A stretch of 5,892 nucleotides of DNA, taken from the NCBI GenBank assembly GCA_900550835.1, contig URTP01000123.1, positions 1 to 5,892 on the forward strand, given 5' to 3'. The translations under genes were made by a program, and so were the position numbers. Position 1 is the stretch's first letter; the number at the start of each line of letters is the position of its first letter. This DNA comes from an uncultured Collinsella sp. GTDB lineage: Bacteria; Actinomycetota; Coriobacteriia; Coriobacteriales; Coriobacteriaceae. The notes under the pieces are model-generated. The model worked only from the letters and a program-made list of their open reading frames with translations, made no database searches and was not told the DNA's origin. Positions 5,448-5,892 of this stretch are shown here, piece by piece.

Positions 5448-5892
5448 TTAATACTCGCGCGGGCTGTTGACGATCTCGCCGGCGGCGACCTTCTTCAGGT
5501 GCCGCCCGTAGACCGACTTGCCGTAGGCCTTCGCGGCCTCCTCGAGCCCGGCGGTCGTGATCCAGCCGTTCTCCCAGGCGATCTCCTCGGGCACGGACAC
5601 GGGCAGGTCCTGGGAGTGCTCCACGGCGCGGACGAACTCCGCGGCCTCGTGCAGGCTCTCCATTGTGCCGGTGTCCAGCCACGCGTAGCCGCGGCCGAGG
5701 GTGACGACGGACAGCGTCCCCTCCTCCAGGTACATCTGGTTGAGCGTGGTGATCTCCAGCTCCCCGCGGGCCGAGGGCTCGACCCCGTGCGCCTTGGCGG
5801 CCACGTCGCCCGGGTAGAAGTACAGGCCGGTGACGGCGTAGGAGCTCTTGGGCTCGGCGGGCTTCTCCTCGATGGAGACGGCCTTTTTATGC
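5448..5892 (-). CDS. rfbA: Glucose-1-phosphate thymidylyltransferase, C-terminal half (5' end beyond the window)
   Basis: This enzyme makes dTDP-glucose from dTTP and glucose-1-phosphate, the first step of dTDP-L-rhamnose synthesis. Only the last 147 residues are present; the family is about 290 residues long, and the gene runs off the end of the window with its frame open. Visible motifs, numbered from the first complete codon at the edge, are EEKP (8-11), KSSYAVTGLYFYPGDV (15-30), PSARGELEITTLNQMYL (39-55), GRGYAWLDTGT (66-76) and, further on, EEIAWENGWIT. These are the sugar-binding and C-terminal parts of RmlA. The residue after LYFY is Pro, where Pseudomonas RmlA has, from memory, a metal-binding Asp; the nearby Asp29 may serve, and many Gram-positive homologues differ here. 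The stop TAA (5450-5448) is 24 bases before the RelA-like gene. The high GC matches rfbB and rfbCD. It is the first gene of the visible operon; the promoter must lie outside. Confidence 0.96.
   Translation of the reverse strand, partial: HKKAVSIEEKPAEPKSSYAVTGLYFYPGDVAAKAHGVEPSARGELEITTLNQMYLEEGTLSVVTLGRGYAWLDTGTMESLHEAAEFVRAVEHSQDLPVSVPEEIAWENGWITTAGLEEAAKAYGKSVYGRHLKKVAAGEIVNSPREY

Noticed and set aside
4589..5460. Transposon or integron-like element carrying the RelA-like pair
   Set aside because: I could find no transposase or integrase fragment, terminal inverted repeats or flanking direct repeats at either edge. Only the composition suggests transfer.

Overview
This window looks like part of a cell-surface polysaccharide locus from a high-GC Gram-positive bacterium. 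A member of the Actinomycetota is most likely, probably Coriobacteriia (Collinsella/Olsenella-like), with Bifidobacterium a weaker alternative. The evidence is the strong G/C bias at third codon positions in the rfb genes, the fusion of RfbC and RfbD into one polypeptide, the Gram-positive (streptococcal-like) flavour of RfbB and RfbC, and a YfhO-family membrane protein. The taxon is an inference; there is no rRNA or other marker here.

Layout. Bases 2-2062 (+ strand) hold the 3' three-quarters or so of a yfhO-family gene that starts before the window. It ends in a perfect 13-bp hairpin (2048-2077) with A/T tracts on both sides, which can terminate transcription in both directions. All other genes are on the - strand and run towards yfhO. 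In transcription order they are: the 3' part of rfbA (edge to 5448), a RelA/SpoT-domain gene (5423-4812), a small gene of unknown function (4831-4601), rfbB (4588-3569) and a fused rfbC-rfbD (3554-2100). Gaps are 24, -20 (overlap), 12 and 14 bases, so this is almost certainly one operon.

Function. RfbA, RfbB and RfbCD together convert glucose-1-phosphate and dTTP to dTDP-L-rhamnose, the donor for rhamnose-containing wall or capsule glycans. YfhO proteins are polytopic membrane proteins linked in Firmicutes to glycosylation of teichoic-acid-type polymers, which fits a surface-glycan neighbourhood.

The unusual part is the pair at 4601-5423. A 203-residue single-domain RelA/SpoT-type nucleotidyltransferase, of much lower GC than its neighbours, is translationally overlapped with a 76-residue protein. 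The pair sits inside the dTDP-rhamnose operon with no terminator on either side. Its size, gene pairing and composition suggest an acquired small alarmone synthetase, possibly a toxSAS-type toxin with its partner or a phage-defence cargo. That function is a hypothesis; the sequence alone shows only the domain, the overlap and the composition break.
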